Shown here: positions 1 through 9,627 of the stretch, in pieces | Layout: each line of letters opens with the position of its first letter | How positions within the stretch are numbered: position 1 is the stretch's first letter | Source: Turneriella sp942492915 | Lineage (GTDB): Bacteria; Spirochaetota; Leptospiria; Turneriellales; Turneriellaceae | Direction: 5' to 3' | NCBI GenBank assembly: GCA_942492915.1 | Contig: OW818662.1 | Location: 1,736,001-1,800,000 of the forward strand | DNA length: 64,000 nt | Translations under genes and position numbers: made by a program | The notes under the pieces: model-generated | Told to the model about the DNA's origin: nothing | What the model saw: only the letters and a program-made list of their open reading frames with translations | Database searches by the model: none

Positions 1-461
1 TGGGCGATCTGGTGGCGTGTCTTTTCGACATCCGCCGAAGGCAAATCGATCTTATTGATGACCGGCAAAATATACAGATCGGCTTCGAGTGCGAGGTAGA
101 AGTTCGCGAGTGTCTGCGCCTGCACTCCCTGAGTTGCGTCGACGAGCAGCAAAACTCCCTCGCACGCCGCGAGCGAGCGCGAAACTTCATAGGTAAAGTC
201 GACGTGGCCCGGTGTGTCGATCAGATTAAAAAGGTATGTCTCGCCATTTTCGCCTTTCCAGTAGAAGGATGCAGAGTTACTTTTGATCGTGATACCGCGC
301 TCGCGCTCGATATCCATGCTGTCCAAAATCTGGTCTTTACCCGTGCGCTCATCGGTCAGCTTGCCGAGCGCGAGCAATCGGTCTGCAAGCGTGCTCTTGC
401 CGTGGTCGATATGCGCGATTATAGAAAAATTTCGTATATGTGAACGGGGAATATCAGGCAT
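1..461 (-). CDS. lepA: Elongation factor 4 (LepA), 5' part only
   Basis: This is the N-terminal ~153 residues of the ribosomal back-translocase GTPase LepA/EF4. The gene runs off the left edge of the window. Reading the minus strand from an ATG at 461 gives MPDIPRSHIRNFSIIAHID, then the P-loop AHIDHGKST, the switch I segment ERERGITIKS, the G3 motif DTPGHVDF and the G4 motif NKID. These match the GTPase domain order of LepA. IRNFSIIAHIDHGKSTLADR is characteristic of LepA and differs from EF-G, which is encoded at 2102-4213. It is divergent from the secreted-protein gene at 568, with a ~106 bp region between them. The family call is very safe. Only the far domains are unseen. Confidence 0.96.
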   Translation of the reverse strand, partial: MPDIPRSHIRNFSIIAHIDHGKSTLADRLLALGKLTDERTGKDQILDSMDIERERGITIKSNSASFYWKGENGETYLFNLIDTPGHVDFTYEVSRSLAACEGVLLLVDATQGVQAQTLANFYLALEADLYILPVINKIDLPSADVEKTRHQIA

Positions 462-567
462 TGCGTCGTGGTTTCCTTGAAAACTCTCTCTCGCACTTTC
501 AGGGATTTTTGACCCGCGGTAAAGGATAAACGGCTGACACGCCGCCTGAGCTGCACCGGTTGGATGT

Positions 568-948
568 ATGCTGAGAACGTACTGGCCGATCAAGGGAGTC
601 GCGCTGCTGCTCTGTGCCGGGGCGGTGGCAGGCACGCAGTCCCTGCAGACGAACGTGCTCACCAGTGGTGTCGCAGTCGAAGCGGACCGCTGTCTGCCCC
701 CAAACGCGGTCGACGTCATGTTCGATGAACGCAGCGTCGCGGCATTCGATGACACCGGATGCGCTGTCACCGATCGCCATGTGTATTGTACCACTGGCCA
801 GTCGAAGGCTGTGCAGCAGTTTGCGCTGCACGACATGCACATTCGCTCGCTTTCTGCGCAATCGGGCAAGATCATCATGCGCGCCCCCGAAAAGACCCTG
901 ATCTTTTACCCGGCGCAGCACAGGTTCGAATACCTACCGCTGCGCTGA
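568..948 (+). CDS. Small secreted protein of unknown function
   Basis: This 126-residue protein opens with a short charged stretch and a hydrophobic segment (VALLLCAGAVAG), which looks like a signal peptide. Four Cys residues follow in the mature part, consistent with an exported, disulfide-containing protein. I recognise no family. It ends 9 nt before the next gene, the predicted aminopeptidase, so the two are probably co-transcribed. The ATG at 568 is chosen because it places the hydrophobic segment at the N-terminus. The ribosome-binding site is weak. An overlapping minus-strand frame at 499-921 has no recognisable features and was rejected. The gene is likely real but its function is unknown. 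Confidence 0.6.
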   Translation: MLRTYWPIKGVALLLCAGAVAGTQSLQTNVLTSGVAVEADRCLPPNAVDVMFDERSVAAFDDTGCAVTDRHVYCTTGQSKAVQQFALHDMHIRSLSAQSGKIIMRAPEKTLIFYPAQHRFEYLPLR

Positions 949-957
949 GCTCTGACA

Positions 958-2085
958 ATGGCAGAGCAAGTGCATACTAACCCACTCCGCCGTTGGCGGC
1001 GCATTGCCTTGTGGGCAACGATGCTGATCTTAGCCACGCTGGCCGCTATCAATTTTCGCTGGTTGCAATACGTTGCGCACCTGGCGCAGCATCAGAGTGC
1101 AGTGATCTTTTGTAAAGAGCGCATTAGCGACAGGTTACTGAATCCACAAATCAGCAGCGCCGAACGCCAGGCGCTGCAATGGACGCAGAAAATTCGCGGT
1201 TTTGTCGAGAGCCGCTATGGTCTCAGCTCGTCGCGCAGCTACCGCAGCTTCTTTGAACTTGGCCGCAAAGAACTAGGCTACAACATCACACTCGCCCCGG
1301 CGCTCAGCCTCAAGGCCGAGGCTTTTCATTTTTTTCCCATCGGCAAATTCGAATACCTCGGCTTTTTCGACAAACAACTCGCCGATGCGTGGGCATCGCG
1401 ATACCGCGAGCGCGGGTATGACGTGCACCTTTCAGAAATCGGCGGTTACTCAACCCTCGGCTGGTTCGAAGATCCGCTCTACTCGAGCCAGCTCGATTGG
1501 GGCGAATATGGTCTTGCGCGCCTGCTTGGGCACGAAATCGCACACGAAAAACTCTATTTCGCCGGCGACACCAGCTTCTCAGAACTTTTGGCTTCATTTA
1601 TCGAACGCAAAGTTGCCGCCGATTACCTGCAGGCACAGGGCAAAAAACTGCCGTCAGCGCGCGAACAGGCGCAGGCCCTGACTGAAATGCAAAACTTTTA
1701 TTCGCTGATAGATGCCACCAAGGCGAAGCTCGAGCGTATCTACACCTCTGGTAAAGAACGCGAAACGCAGCTGCGCCAGAAACAGCAAATATTCGGCCGC
1801 CTTCGCCAGGCACTCGCCTCACCGCAGAACCGTTTCGAACACGTAGCCGCCGCCCGGGAACTCGCAAAACTGGCCGAGATCAACAATGCAACGCTGATCC
1901 AGTTCAGGCGCTACGCCCCACACAGCCCGGCGCTGCAGACCGTGTACGACCGTTGTCCGCAAAAAAGTGAAGATAGATATACGTGCTGGTTCTCTGAACT
2001 CGAGAAACTGCGACCTTGCACTGCGGCCGAAAAAAAGGCATGGCTCGGCGGTACCAAAGTACCCGCAGAGGCATGCCCTCGCTGA
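958..2085 (+). CDS. Predicted membrane-anchored aminopeptidase (zinc metallopeptidase)
   Basis: This 375-residue protein has an N-terminal transmembrane anchor (about residues 15-35) and a zinc-peptidase motif, HEIAH, at residues 192-196. It is followed ~13 residues later by SELLASFIE, where Glu209 or Glu216 could supply the third zinc ligand. This arrangement, LGHEIAHEKLYF followed by a conserved F/E-rich segment, matches the predicted-aminopeptidase family of proteobacteria and spirochaetes (Pfam Aminopep, formerly DUF2265). The catalytic domain would face the periplasm. Four Cys residues near the C-terminus may form disulfides. The gene is convergent with fusA, with 16 bp between the stops. 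Peptidase activity is inferred from the family and the intact HExxH motif. The substrate is unknown. Confidence 0.8.
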   Translation: MAEQVHTNPLRRWRRIALWATMLILATLAAINFRWLQYVAHLAQHQSAVIFCKERISDRLLNPQISSAERQALQWTQKIRGFVESRYGLSSSRSYRSFFELGRKELGYNITLAPALSLKAEAFHFFPIGKFEYLGFFDKQLADAWASRYRERGYDVHLSEIGGYSTLGWFEDPLYSSQLDWGEYGLARLLGHEIAHEKLYFAGDTSFSELLASFIERKVAADYLQAQGKKLPSAREQAQALTEMQNFYSLIDATKAKLERIYTSGKERETQLRQKQQIFGRLRQALASPQNRFEHVAAARELAKLAEINNATLIQFRRYAPHSPALQTVYDRCPQKSEDRYTCWFSELEKLRPCTAAEKKAWLGGTKVPAEACPR

Positions 2086-2101
2086 GAAAAAGAACCTTCG
2101 C

Positions 2102-4213
2102 CTATTTCTTTGCGGCGGCCTTTTCTGAGATCTCTTTCGAGATGTTTGGTGGCACTTCTTCGTAGTGTTCGAACTGCATAGAAGATGCAGCGCGGCCTTG
2201 CGTGATACTGCGAAGCTCGGTCGCGTAACCGAACATTTCGGCCAGAGGCACCAATGCTTCGATAACGCGCGCGTTGCCGCGCTGGTTCATCGCATTCACT
2301 TTGCCGCGGCGACGGTTAAGGTCACCCACAACGTCACCCATGTAATCTTCGGGTGTGGTCACCTCAACTTTCATGATCGGCTCAAGCAGAACCGGGCCCG
2401 CTTTGCGGCAGGCGTCTTTGAATGCCATCGAACCTGCGATCTTGAACGCGAGTTCTGAAGAGTCGACATCGTGGTACGAACCATCAAAGAGTTCGACCTT
2501 CACGTCGACAACCGGGTACCCCGCCATCACTCCCGAACTCAGTGCCTCTTCGATGCCTTTGTTTACAGGTTGAATAAATTCACGCGGAACTGTACCGCCG
2601 ACAACTTTGTTTTCAAATACATACCCGCCGCCTGGTGGCAGTGGTTCGAGGCGAATCCAGACGTGCCCGTACTGGCCGCGACCGCCGGTTTGTTTGATAT
2701 ATTTGCCTTCTTGTTCGACTTTTTTGCGTACGGTTTCACGGTATGCGACCTGCGGCTTACCGACATTGGCTTCGACTTTGAATTCACGCTTCATACGATC
2801 GACGAGAATCTCGAGGTGAAGTTCGCCCATACCCTGAATAATGGTCTGGCCCGTCTCTTCGTCAGTATGCACTCGGAAAGTCGGGTCTTCTTCAGAGAGG
2901 CGATTGAGAGCCACGCCCATCTTCTCCTGGTCGCTCTTGGTTTTGGGTTCGACGGCAACGGCAATAACCGGAGCCGGGAAGTTCATCTTTTCGAGAATTG
3001 CCGGATTATCTTCGAGGCAGAGCGTATCGCCCGTGGTCGTGTCTTTGAGGCCTACAGCCGCAGCAATTTCGCCTGTCGCAACTTCTTCGATGTCTTCGCG
3101 CGAGTTTGCATGCATCTGCAACAGTCGACCGATACGTTCTTTCTGGCCTTTGGTACTGTTGAGAACATATGACCCTTTCTTCAAAGTGCCCGAATACACG
3201 CGAAAGTATGTAAGCTTACCGATATAAGGGTCAGCCATAATTTTGAAAGCGAGTGCCGCAAATGGTTCGGCATCGTCGGCCTTGCGCAGCAGTGCAGGTT
3301 CTTCGGTGACTTCCTGGTCGAGTTTAAATGCCTTAACCGGAGGAATATCTAGCGGGCTTGGCAGGTACGCGACAACCGCGTCGAGCAGTGTCTGAACCCC
3401 TTTATTCTTGAACGCAGAACCGCAAAGCACGGGAAACATTTTCATCGAGATCGTGCCCTCCCGGATACCTGCGATGAGGTCTTCTTTAGAGAGTGTGCCT
3501 GATTCAAGGTACTTTTCAGTAAGGGTGTCGTTTACTTCTGCAACAGCAGAAACGAGTATGTTGTGGTATTCTTCTGCCTGCGCTTTCAGATCTTCAGGTA
3601 TAGGCTTGCGCTCAAATTTTGCACCGAGCTCTTCGCCAGACCAGACCACCGCGTCCATCTGCACGAGGTCAATAACGCCGGCAAAGCCAGCTTCTACACC
3701 GATCGGCAGCTGAATACAAACCGCATTCGCACCGAGGCGGTCTTTCATCATGCTCACTGCACGAAAGAAGTCTGCGCCCATACGGTCGATTTTGTTCACA
3801 AAGCAAAGGCGCGGTACGTGGTAACGGTCAGCCTGACGCCACACGGTTTCGGTTTGTGGTTCTACACCGGCAACGCCGTCGTAGCAGGTTACGGCGCCAT
3901 CTAATACGCGAAGCGATCGCTCAACTTCAACAGTGAAGTCAACGTGGCCCGGAGTGTCAATGATGTTGATCTGAATCTTTTCGCCGGCAGTATCTTGCCA
4001 GTAGCATGTGGTCGCAGCTGACGTGATCGTAATACCGCGCTCGCGCTCTTGCTCCATCCAGTCCATCGTCGCGGCACCTTCATGCACCTCGCCGATTTTG
4101 TGCGACTTACCTGTGTAATAGAGAATTCGCTCTGTGGTCGTCGTTTTACCGGCGTCGATGTGGGCCATGATGCCAATGTTTCTGAGTTGTTTTAAGGTTA
4201 CTTTACGTGCCAT
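2102..4213 (-). CDS. fusA: Elongation factor G
   Basis: EF-G is the translocation GTPase of protein synthesis. The 703-residue length is full for the family. The N-terminus has the P-loop AHIDAGKTTTTERIL, then RGITITSAAT (switch I), DTPGHVDFTVEVERSLRVLD (G3) and NKIDRMGADF (G4). The C-terminal half carries domain IV (GRGQYGHVWI, YPVVDVKV) and domain V (GDLNRRRGKV). It is the last gene of the block that starts at the tRNAs, and no tuf gene follows. It lies 151 nt downstream of rpsG, a longer gap than elsewhere in the operon, and that gap contains several small hairpins. No residue changes stand out. Confidence 0.98.
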   Translation of the reverse strand: MARKVTLKQLRNIGIMAHIDAGKTTTTERILYYTGKSHKIGEVHEGAATMDWMEQERERGITITSAATTCYWQDTAGEKIQINIIDTPGHVDFTVEVERSLRVLDGAVTCYDGVAGVEPQTETVWRQADRYHVPRLCFVNKIDRMGADFFRAVSMMKDRLGANAVCIQLPIGVEAGFAGVIDLVQMDAVVWSGEELGAKFERKPIPEDLKAQAEEYHNILVSAVAEVNDTLTEKYLESGTLSKEDLIAGIREGTISMKMFPVLCGSAFKNKGVQTLLDAVVAYLPSPLDIPPVKAFKLDQEVTEEPALLRKADDAEPFAALAFKIMADPYIGKLTYFRVYSGTLKKGSYVLNSTKGQKERIGRLLQMHANSREDIEEVATGEIAAAVGLKDTTTGDTLCLEDNPAILEKMNFPAPVIAVAVEPKTKSDQEKMGVALNRLSEEDPTFRVHTDEETGQTIIQGMGELHLEILVDRMKREFKVEANVGKPQVAYRETVRKKVEQEGKYIKQTGGRGQYGHVWIRLEPLPPGGGYVFENKVVGGTVPREFIQPVNKGIEEALSSGVMAGYPVVDVKVELFDGSYHDVDSSELAFKIAGSMAFKDACRKAGPVLLEPIMKVEVTTPEDYMGDVVGDLNRRRGKVNAMNQRGNARVIEALVPLAEMFGYATELRSITQGRAASSMQFEHYEEVPPNISKEISEKAAAKK

Positions 4214-4364
4214 GCTATCTTCTTTTGTTTTTTTTGTTGATTATTATGTTCGGGCGATTTTGCCCAAAAGGGAAACTCTTCCCACCCAGGCAGCACGCCT
4301 GCCGGCGCTCATTTCAGAGGCCGCAAGCGTTTTACCTGGGGGTTCTTTGCGCATCTGGTAAAGA
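4214..4364 (-). promoter_or_regulatory. Structured rpsG-fusA intergenic leader
   Basis: These 151 nt separate rpsG from fusA and contain no gene. Read on the minus strand, there is a hairpin at the rpsG stop (see 4355-4371), a GC-rich stem pairing GGCAG with CTGCC, a GGGC/GCCC stem, and an A-rich stretch with GAAGA just before the fusA ATG. The length and structure suggest an mRNA leader or internal regulatory region for fusA. I see no clear -35/-10 pair. The function is inferred only. Confidence 0.35.
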
Positions 4365-4371
4365 TTACCAG
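4355..4371 (-). repeat. Perfect 7-bp hairpin spanning the rpsG stop codon
   Basis: The stem CTGGTAA/TTACCAG has a 3-nt loop. The stop codon TAA of rpsG (4365-4367) lies inside the 5' arm on the coding strand. There is no U-tract. It belongs to a recurring pattern in this window of short inverted copies made of the last codons of a gene (see findings). Confidence 0.6.
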
Positions 4372-4838
4372 GCGTAGTGCGAGAATGCGCGGTTGGCTTC
4401 TGCCGTCCGCTTGACTTCTTCTTTCTTTTTCACAGCGCCGCCGTTATTGTTAACGGCATCCATGATTTCATTCGCCAGCTTGTCTGCCAGAGTCTTGCCA
4501 GAACGATCGCGTGCCGCGCCAACGAGCCAGCGTATCGCCAGAGACTGTTTGCGTGCTGAGTAGACCTCAACGGGCACTTGGTACGTCACACCACCTACCC
4601 GGCGTGACTTGACTTCGACCTGCGGTTTCACGTTCTCAACCGCCTTAAAAAAGGCGTCGATCCCGGGTGCGCCGGTCTTCTGCTCGATGCGCGCAATAGC
4701 ATCATAGAAGAGCTGCGAAGCTGTGGATTTTTTTCCGTCGAGCATCATCGAGTTGATAAATTTCTGAACGAGTATGCTGTTATGTACACCATCGCCGTTA
4801 ATTTCGCGTGTGTGACTTTTTGTTCTGCGTCGTGCCAT
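4365..4838 (-). CDS. rpsG: 30S ribosomal protein S7
   Basis: S7 is a primary 16S rRNA-binding protein that nucleates the 30S head. The 157-residue sequence shows the family hallmarks: an N-terminal MARRR, NSILVQKFINSMMLDGKKS, KPQVEVKSRRVGGVTYQVPVEV and AIRWLVGAARDRSGKTLADKLANEIMDA. It ends in AFSHYAW. It follows rpsL by 27 nt and precedes fusA, the usual str-operon order. The stop codon is embedded in a small perfect hairpin. Confidence 0.98.
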   Translation of the reverse strand: MARRRTKSHTREINGDGVHNSILVQKFINSMMLDGKKSTASQLFYDAIARIEQKTGAPGIDAFFKAVENVKPQVEVKSRRVGGVTYQVPVEVYSARKQSLAIRWLVGAARDRSGKTLADKLANEIMDAVNNNGGAVKKKEEVKRTAEANRAFSHYAW

Positions 4839-4865
4839 GATTCCTCTTTAACTTGCTCCCGCGGC

Positions 4866-5240
4866 TTAAGCTTTTGGTCTCTTCGTACCGTATTTAGAGC
4901 GTGCCTTGCGGCGCTTATCAACACCGAGCGTATCGAGAGATCCGCGCACAATGTGGTAACGAACACCGGGAAGGTCTTTTACCCGACCACCCCTCACGAG
5001 CACAACAGAGTGCTCTTGCAGGTTGTGACCTTCACCGGGAATGTATGCCGTAATCTCAACACCGTTCACCAAACGCACACGCGCAACCTTGCGGAGCGCT
5101 GAGTTTGGTTTCTTTGGTGTCGCCGTCATTACCCGGGTGCAAACACCGCGTTTCTGCGGGTTCGCCCTCAGAGCGGGAGACTTTGTCTTGCTCGTCATTT
5201 TTTCCCGGCCGAACCGGATCAACTGATTAATTGTTGGCAT
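4866..5240 (-). CDS. rpsL: 30S ribosomal protein S12
   Basis: S12 sits at the decoding centre and affects accuracy and streptomycin response. The 124-residue length is normal. The protein starts MPTINQLIRFGRE and contains the conserved loop TPKKPNSALRKVARVRL, and further on HNLQEHSVVLVRGGRVKDLPGVRYH. The lysines of the two streptomycin-region loops appear wild type. It lies 57 nt downstream of rpoC and upstream of rpsG, so rpoBC and the str genes form one continuous cluster, as in Leptospira. Confidence 0.98.
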   Translation of the reverse strand: MPTINQLIRFGREKMTSKTKSPALRANPQKRGVCTRVMTATPKKPNSALRKVARVRLVNGVEITAYIPGEGHNLQEHSVVLVRGGRVKDLPGVRYHIVRGSLDTLGVDKRRKARSKYGTKRPKA

Positions 5241-5297
5241 ACTTATCCTTGAATTGGCAAAGATTGAACTTTCGACACACCGTCAATGCATCTGCCA

Positions 5298-8200
5298 TTA
5301 TTCCTCATCTGTTTCATCTTCTTCAGCATCTTCGCTGGGCTTCTTACCGGGAAGCGCAAGAGCGGCGAGTTCTTCAGGCTTTTCCTGAACGCCCTGGTAT
5401 AGCTGATCGAGCTCTTCTTCTGTGTAGAAAAGGTCGCCCATCACTGCTTTATAGGCCCTGATATCACGGTAATCGCGCATACCCGTACCTGCTGGTATCA
5501 GGTGCCCGATAATGATGTTCTCTTTTAGGCCTTCGAGCGGATCGTCTTTGCCCTTGATTGCCGCGTCGGTCAGAACACGCGTCGTTTCCTGGAATGAAGC
5601 GGCAGACAAGAAACTCTCTGAATTCAAAGATGCCTTTGTCAGGCCCATCAGAATTGGCGTCGCCGTCGCTTCTGCACCACCCTCGCGCTGTACGCGCAGG
5701 TTTTCCGCTTTGAAAATCGCGCGGTCAACCTGGCTCATCGGCACAAAGATCGTATCGCCCGGGTCAGTCACTTCGACTTTTCTCATCATCTGGCGGATAA
5801 TGATCTCAATGTGTTTATCGTTGATATAAACACCCTGCAGACGATAGACTTCCTGAATTTCACGTGTTAAGAAGCGTTGCGTCAGTTCTTCACCCATGAT
5901 ACGGAGCAGATCGTGGGGGTCCATGACACCGTCGTCGAGAGGCTCGCCGCGAATGACCATTTCACCATCGTGCACCTGAATCTGTTTATGCATGGGGATA
6001 GAGATCGATACGGCGCCATCTTCGGCTTCTGCACCCTTCACCCCTTCAGGTATAATGCGCAGTACACGCTTATCGCGCACAATTTCACCGGTGTCACGCA
6101 GCAGGCCGTCAATATCGGCCAAATGGCACGGATCTTTCGGGTGGCGTGCTTCGAAAAGTTCATCGATACGCGGCAGACCGCCCGTAATGTCACGCGTCTT
6201 CTCTGCTTTTGATTCAATCTTGGCGAGAATATCACCCTCTTGAACAGTCGTGCCGTTGTCGATTGTCAGAATCGCCCCTACCGGCAGCGGTGTCTCAGCG
6301 ACGAGTTTACCCTTTTCATAAATGTGCGCCCTGGGCACCAGCTTCTCGTTTTTGTAGGCAACGATTTTCTTCAGTTTGCCAACAGTACGGTCGCCCGTGT
6401 CTTCGATACGCAAATTTTTGCCATCTTCAACGTCGACGAGTTCGAGCCTGCCGCTGTGCGTAGCGATAATGAGCGCGTTGTACGGGTCATATTCGCTGAG
6501 CAGCTGGGTCGCTTTGAGAACCTGATTCTCTTCAATGTGCAGCACTGAACCTGCTCCCAGTTGAATCGGGTACTCAGGTCCGAGCAGATAGATATCATTC
6601 TTTTCCAGAAAGAGAGTGCCGGCAGCCGGTGAATAGACCATTGCCTCAGGGCCCTGCTTGTCTTTGAGTTTACCGAGAACTTCGCCCTTAATGAGCTTTG
6701 CGCCCGCTTCGAGCGTAAATTCGCCGAACTGGCTCTTGCTATAGCGGCCAAGAATCTGTGCAATGACGACGGAGCCACGCTTTGCGAGAATGCGCTGCTT
6801 CAGGCGGTTTACGACCTGGCGGCCCTGAATCTGCAGAACCACAGAATCATAAGGAGCCTTAATTGTGCTCTCGGCTGATTTCGTGGTCGCTGTTCCACCA
6901 ATGTGGAATGTTCGCATGGTGAGCTGCGTACCCGGCTGACCGATCGACTGCGCCGCAATAATGCCCACGGCTTCGCCCTTCTCAACCGGCTGCAACGTTG
7001 CAAGGTCTATACCATAGCAGCAGCCGCAAACTCCGCTTACCGATTCACAAGTCAGAATTGAACGCACGACTACAGTCTCGTAGCCTAGCGTTTCAATTTG
7101 CGCTGCCATCTCATCGGTGATGAGAGTATTGCGAATATAAAGCACTTCATCAGTATTCGGATCTTTTATGTCCTGCTGCAGGTAACGACCTGAAATCTTC
7201 TGGCGCAGGCCAACAATGACTTTCTCGCCTTCTTTGTCGGCGCTCATGTTGAAACCTTCAGTGGTTCCACAGTCATCCTCGCGGACGATAACGTCCTGCG
7301 ACACGTCGACCAAACGGCGCGTCAGATAGCCGGCATCGGCTGTCTTGAGCGCCGTATCGGCGAGGCCCTTACGAGCACCTGACGTGGAGATATAGAATTC
7401 GAGTACCCCGAGACCTTCTTTGAAGTTCGAGCGAATCGCGAGTTCGATAATATCACCCGAAGGTTTGGCCATCAGACCGCGCATACCCGAAAGCTGGCGT
7501 ATCTGCGAGCGCGAACCCCGCGCACCTGAAATCGCCATCGCATAAATCGGGTTAAATCCGCCTTGATCTTCACTGAGAAGCGCAAACAGATCTTCGGTGA
7601 TCTTTTCGTTCGCGTTTGTCCAGATATCGATGACCTTTTTATAGCGCTCTTCGTTAGTGATTACACCTTTGCGGTGCTCGGTTTCGACGCGCTCGACCTC
7701 TTTGTTCGCCTTGTCAATAATGCGAGCTTTCGACTCAGGAATCTTGACGTCTTCGATCGAAATCGTCGGCGCAAATTTAGTCGCAGATTGAAACCCGAGT
7801 TTCTTGATCGCATCGAGAAAGCGCACCGTCACCGCTGCGCCTTTTACTTTGTAGAGGTCAGCGATAATTTCGTTCACGTTCTTGTTCGTGAGCGGTCTGT
7901 TGAAGAACGGGTAGTTCGCCGGCAGAAGCTGGTTAAATATCAGACGACCTGCAGTGGTTTCAAACACCTTGTCGCCCTGCGCAAAACGCACTTTCGCACG
8001 GTATTCGAGAATGCCACGGTCTATTGCATAATGGACCTCATCCATGTTGTCATAGATAAAGCCTTCGCCTTTCGCCCCGGCGAGATCTGCCGTGAGGTAA
8101 TAGAGACCGAGAATCATATCCTGCGTTGGCCCGACAATTGGGTGGCCGTTCGCAGGGTTGAGCAGGTTGTGCGCCGAAAGAATCAGCAACCAGGCTTCGA

Positions 8201-9599
8201 GCTGTGCGCGCGGTGATAGCGGCACGTGAATCGCCATCTGGTCACCGTCGAAGTCCGCATTGAATGCATGGCAGACGAGCGGATGCAATTGAATCGCTTT
8301 GCCCTCGACGAGAACCGGCAAGAATGCCTGAATGCCCAGTCGGTGCAGCGTCGGCGCACGGTTCAGCAGAACCGGGTGTTCGTGAATGACCTCTTCGAGG
8401 CCCTCAAAAACTTCACGCTCTTCGTTTTCGATCATCCGCTTCGCGGATTTAATGTTCTGTGTGTACTCTTTGTCGACGAGCCACTTCATGATGAACGGCT
8501 TGAAGAGTTCGAGCGCCATTTTCTTGGGCAGACCGCACTGGTAGATTTTCAGCTCGGGACCGACGATGATGACCGTACGGCCCGAATAGTCAACGCGCTT
8601 TCCGAGCAGATTCTGGCGAAAGCGCCCCTGCTTGCCTTTCAGCATGTCAGAAAGTGATTTGAGCGGACGATTGCCTTTGCCCTTGATCGACTTCTTGCGG
8701 CGGCTGTTGTCAAAGAGAGCGTCTACAGCTTCTTGCAGCATGCGCTTTTCGTTTGATACGATGATATCGGGAGCCTTAAGGCCTAGCAGACGCTTCAGGC
8801 GGTTGTTGCGGTTAATAACGCGACGGTAAAGGTCGTTGAGGTCAGACGTTGCAAAACGGCCGCCTTCAAGCTGTACCATCGGACGCAGTTCAGGTGGCAG
8901 AACCGGAATTGTATCGAGCACCATCCACTCAGGACGGTTGCTGCTGTCTCGGAATGCCTCAAGAATCTCAAGGCGCTTGAGAATTCGCTTGTCGCTGATT
9001 TTTTTCTTCGACTCAATGCGCGCGCGAATCAAACGAATCTCTTCTTCAATGTTGACCATTGAAAGCAATTCTTTGACCGCATCAGCGCCGATCGAAGCAT
9101 AGAATTTGTCGCCGTAGAGTTCGACCAGACGGCCGTGCTCTTCTTGCGTAATCAGCTGCTTGAGTTCGAGGCCTGACTCACCCGGGTCTATCACGACATA
9201 ACGTTCAAAGTAGAGAACACTCTTGATGTCATTGGCCGACATGTCGAGCACGAGTGCGATGCGGCTCGGCACAGTGCGGTAATACCAGATGTGCGCAACA
9301 GGGTATGAAAGTTCAATGTGGCCCATGCGCTCACGGCGCACTTTTGAGTGCGTCACTTCAACACCGCACTTATCGCACATCACACCTTTGTAGCGAATCG
9401 ACTTGAACTTGCCGCAGTAGCATTCCCAGTCTTTGGTTGTTCCGAAAATTTTCTCGCAGAACAGACCGTCGCGCTCAGGCTTCAGGGTACGATAGTTGAT
9501 CGTCTCAGGCTTCTTGACCTCGCCATGCGACCATTCGCGCACCTTGTCAGGCGATGCCAGTTTGATTCTGATTTTGTTAAAGTCGTGAAACTCTCTCAT
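5298..9599 (-). CDS. rpoC: DNA-directed RNA polymerase subunit beta'
   Basis: Beta' is the largest RNA polymerase subunit. The 1433 residues include the N-terminal zinc ribbon (CYCGKFK...VMCDKCGVEV), the clamp and lid elements, the absolutely conserved Mg-binding motif NADFDGDQMAIH, the trigger-loop region (SIGQPGTQLTMRTFHIGG) and the second zinc site (CESVSGVCGCCYG). The C-terminus is acidic (EDAEEDETDEE). It lies 28 nt after rpoB and 57 nt before rpsL. The length is typical and I see no large lineage-specific insertion. Confidence 0.98.
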   Translation of the reverse strand: MREFHDFNKIRIKLASPDKVREWSHGEVKKPETINYRTLKPERDGLFCEKIFGTTKDWECYCGKFKSIRYKGVMCDKCGVEVTHSKVRRERMGHIELSYPVAHIWYYRTVPSRIALVLDMSANDIKSVLYFERYVVIDPGESGLELKQLITQEEHGRLVELYGDKFYASIGADAVKELLSMVNIEEEIRLIRARIESKKKISDKRILKRLEILEAFRDSSNRPEWMVLDTIPVLPPELRPMVQLEGGRFATSDLNDLYRRVINRNNRLKRLLGLKAPDIIVSNEKRMLQEAVDALFDNSRRKKSIKGKGNRPLKSLSDMLKGKQGRFRQNLLGKRVDYSGRTVIIVGPELKIYQCGLPKKMALELFKPFIMKWLVDKEYTQNIKSAKRMIENEEREVFEGLEEVIHEHPVLLNRAPTLHRLGIQAFLPVLVEGKAIQLHPLVCHAFNADFDGDQMAIHVPLSPRAQLEAWLLILSAHNLLNPANGHPIVGPTQDMILGLYYLTADLAGAKGEGFIYDNMDEVHYAIDRGILEYRAKVRFAQGDKVFETTAGRLIFNQLLPANYPFFNRPLTNKNVNEIIADLYKVKGAAVTVRFLDAIKKLGFQSATKFAPTISIEDVKIPESKARIIDKANKEVERVETEHRKGVITNEERYKKVIDIWTNANEKITEDLFALLSEDQGGFNPIYAMAISGARGSRSQIRQLSGMRGLMAKPSGDIIELAIRSNFKEGLGVLEFYISTSGARKGLADTALKTADAGYLTRRLVDVSQDVIVREDDCGTTEGFNMSADKEGEKVIVGLRQKISGRYLQQDIKDPNTDEVLYIRNTLITDEMAAQIETLGYETVVVRSILTCESVSGVCGCCYGIDLATLQPVEKGEAVGIIAAQSIGQPGTQLTMRTFHIGGTATTKSAESTIKAPYDSVVLQIQGRQVVNRLKQRILAKRGSVVIAQILGRYSKSQFGEFTLEAGAKLIKGEVLGKLKDKQGPEAMVYSPAAGTLFLEKNDIYLLGPEYPIQLGAGSVLHIEENQVLKATQLLSEYDPYNALIIATHSGRLELVDVEDGKNLRIEDTGDRTVGKLKKIVAYKNEKLVPRAHIYEKGKLVAETPLPVGAILTIDNGTTVQEGDILAKIESKAEKTRDITGGLPRIDELFEARHPKDPCHLADIDGLLRDTGEIVRDKRVLRIIPEGVKGAEAEDGAVSISIPMHKQIQVHDGEMVIRGEPLDDGVMDPHDLLRIMGEELTQRFLTREIQEVYRLQGVYINDKHIEIIIRQMMRKVEVTDPGDTIFVPMSQVDRAIFKAENLRVQREGGAEATATPILMGLTKASLNSESFLSAASFQETTRVLTDAAIKGKDDPLEGLKENIIIGHLIPAGTGMRDYRDIRAYKAVMGDLFYTEEELDQLYQGVQEKPEELAALALPGKKPSEDAEEDETDEE

Positions 9600-9627
9600 T
9601 TTTTCTCCGTGCTGAATCTTTTCACGT

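Noticed and set aside
499..921. Minus-strand ORF opposite the small secreted protein
   Set aside because: The plus-strand frame has a signal peptide and sits in line with the peptidase gene. The minus frame has neither signal nor motif.
2087..2111. Terminator after fusA
   Set aside because: AAAGAA/TTCTTT with a few T residues is only a 6-bp A/T stem with an 11-nt loop. Too weak to call.
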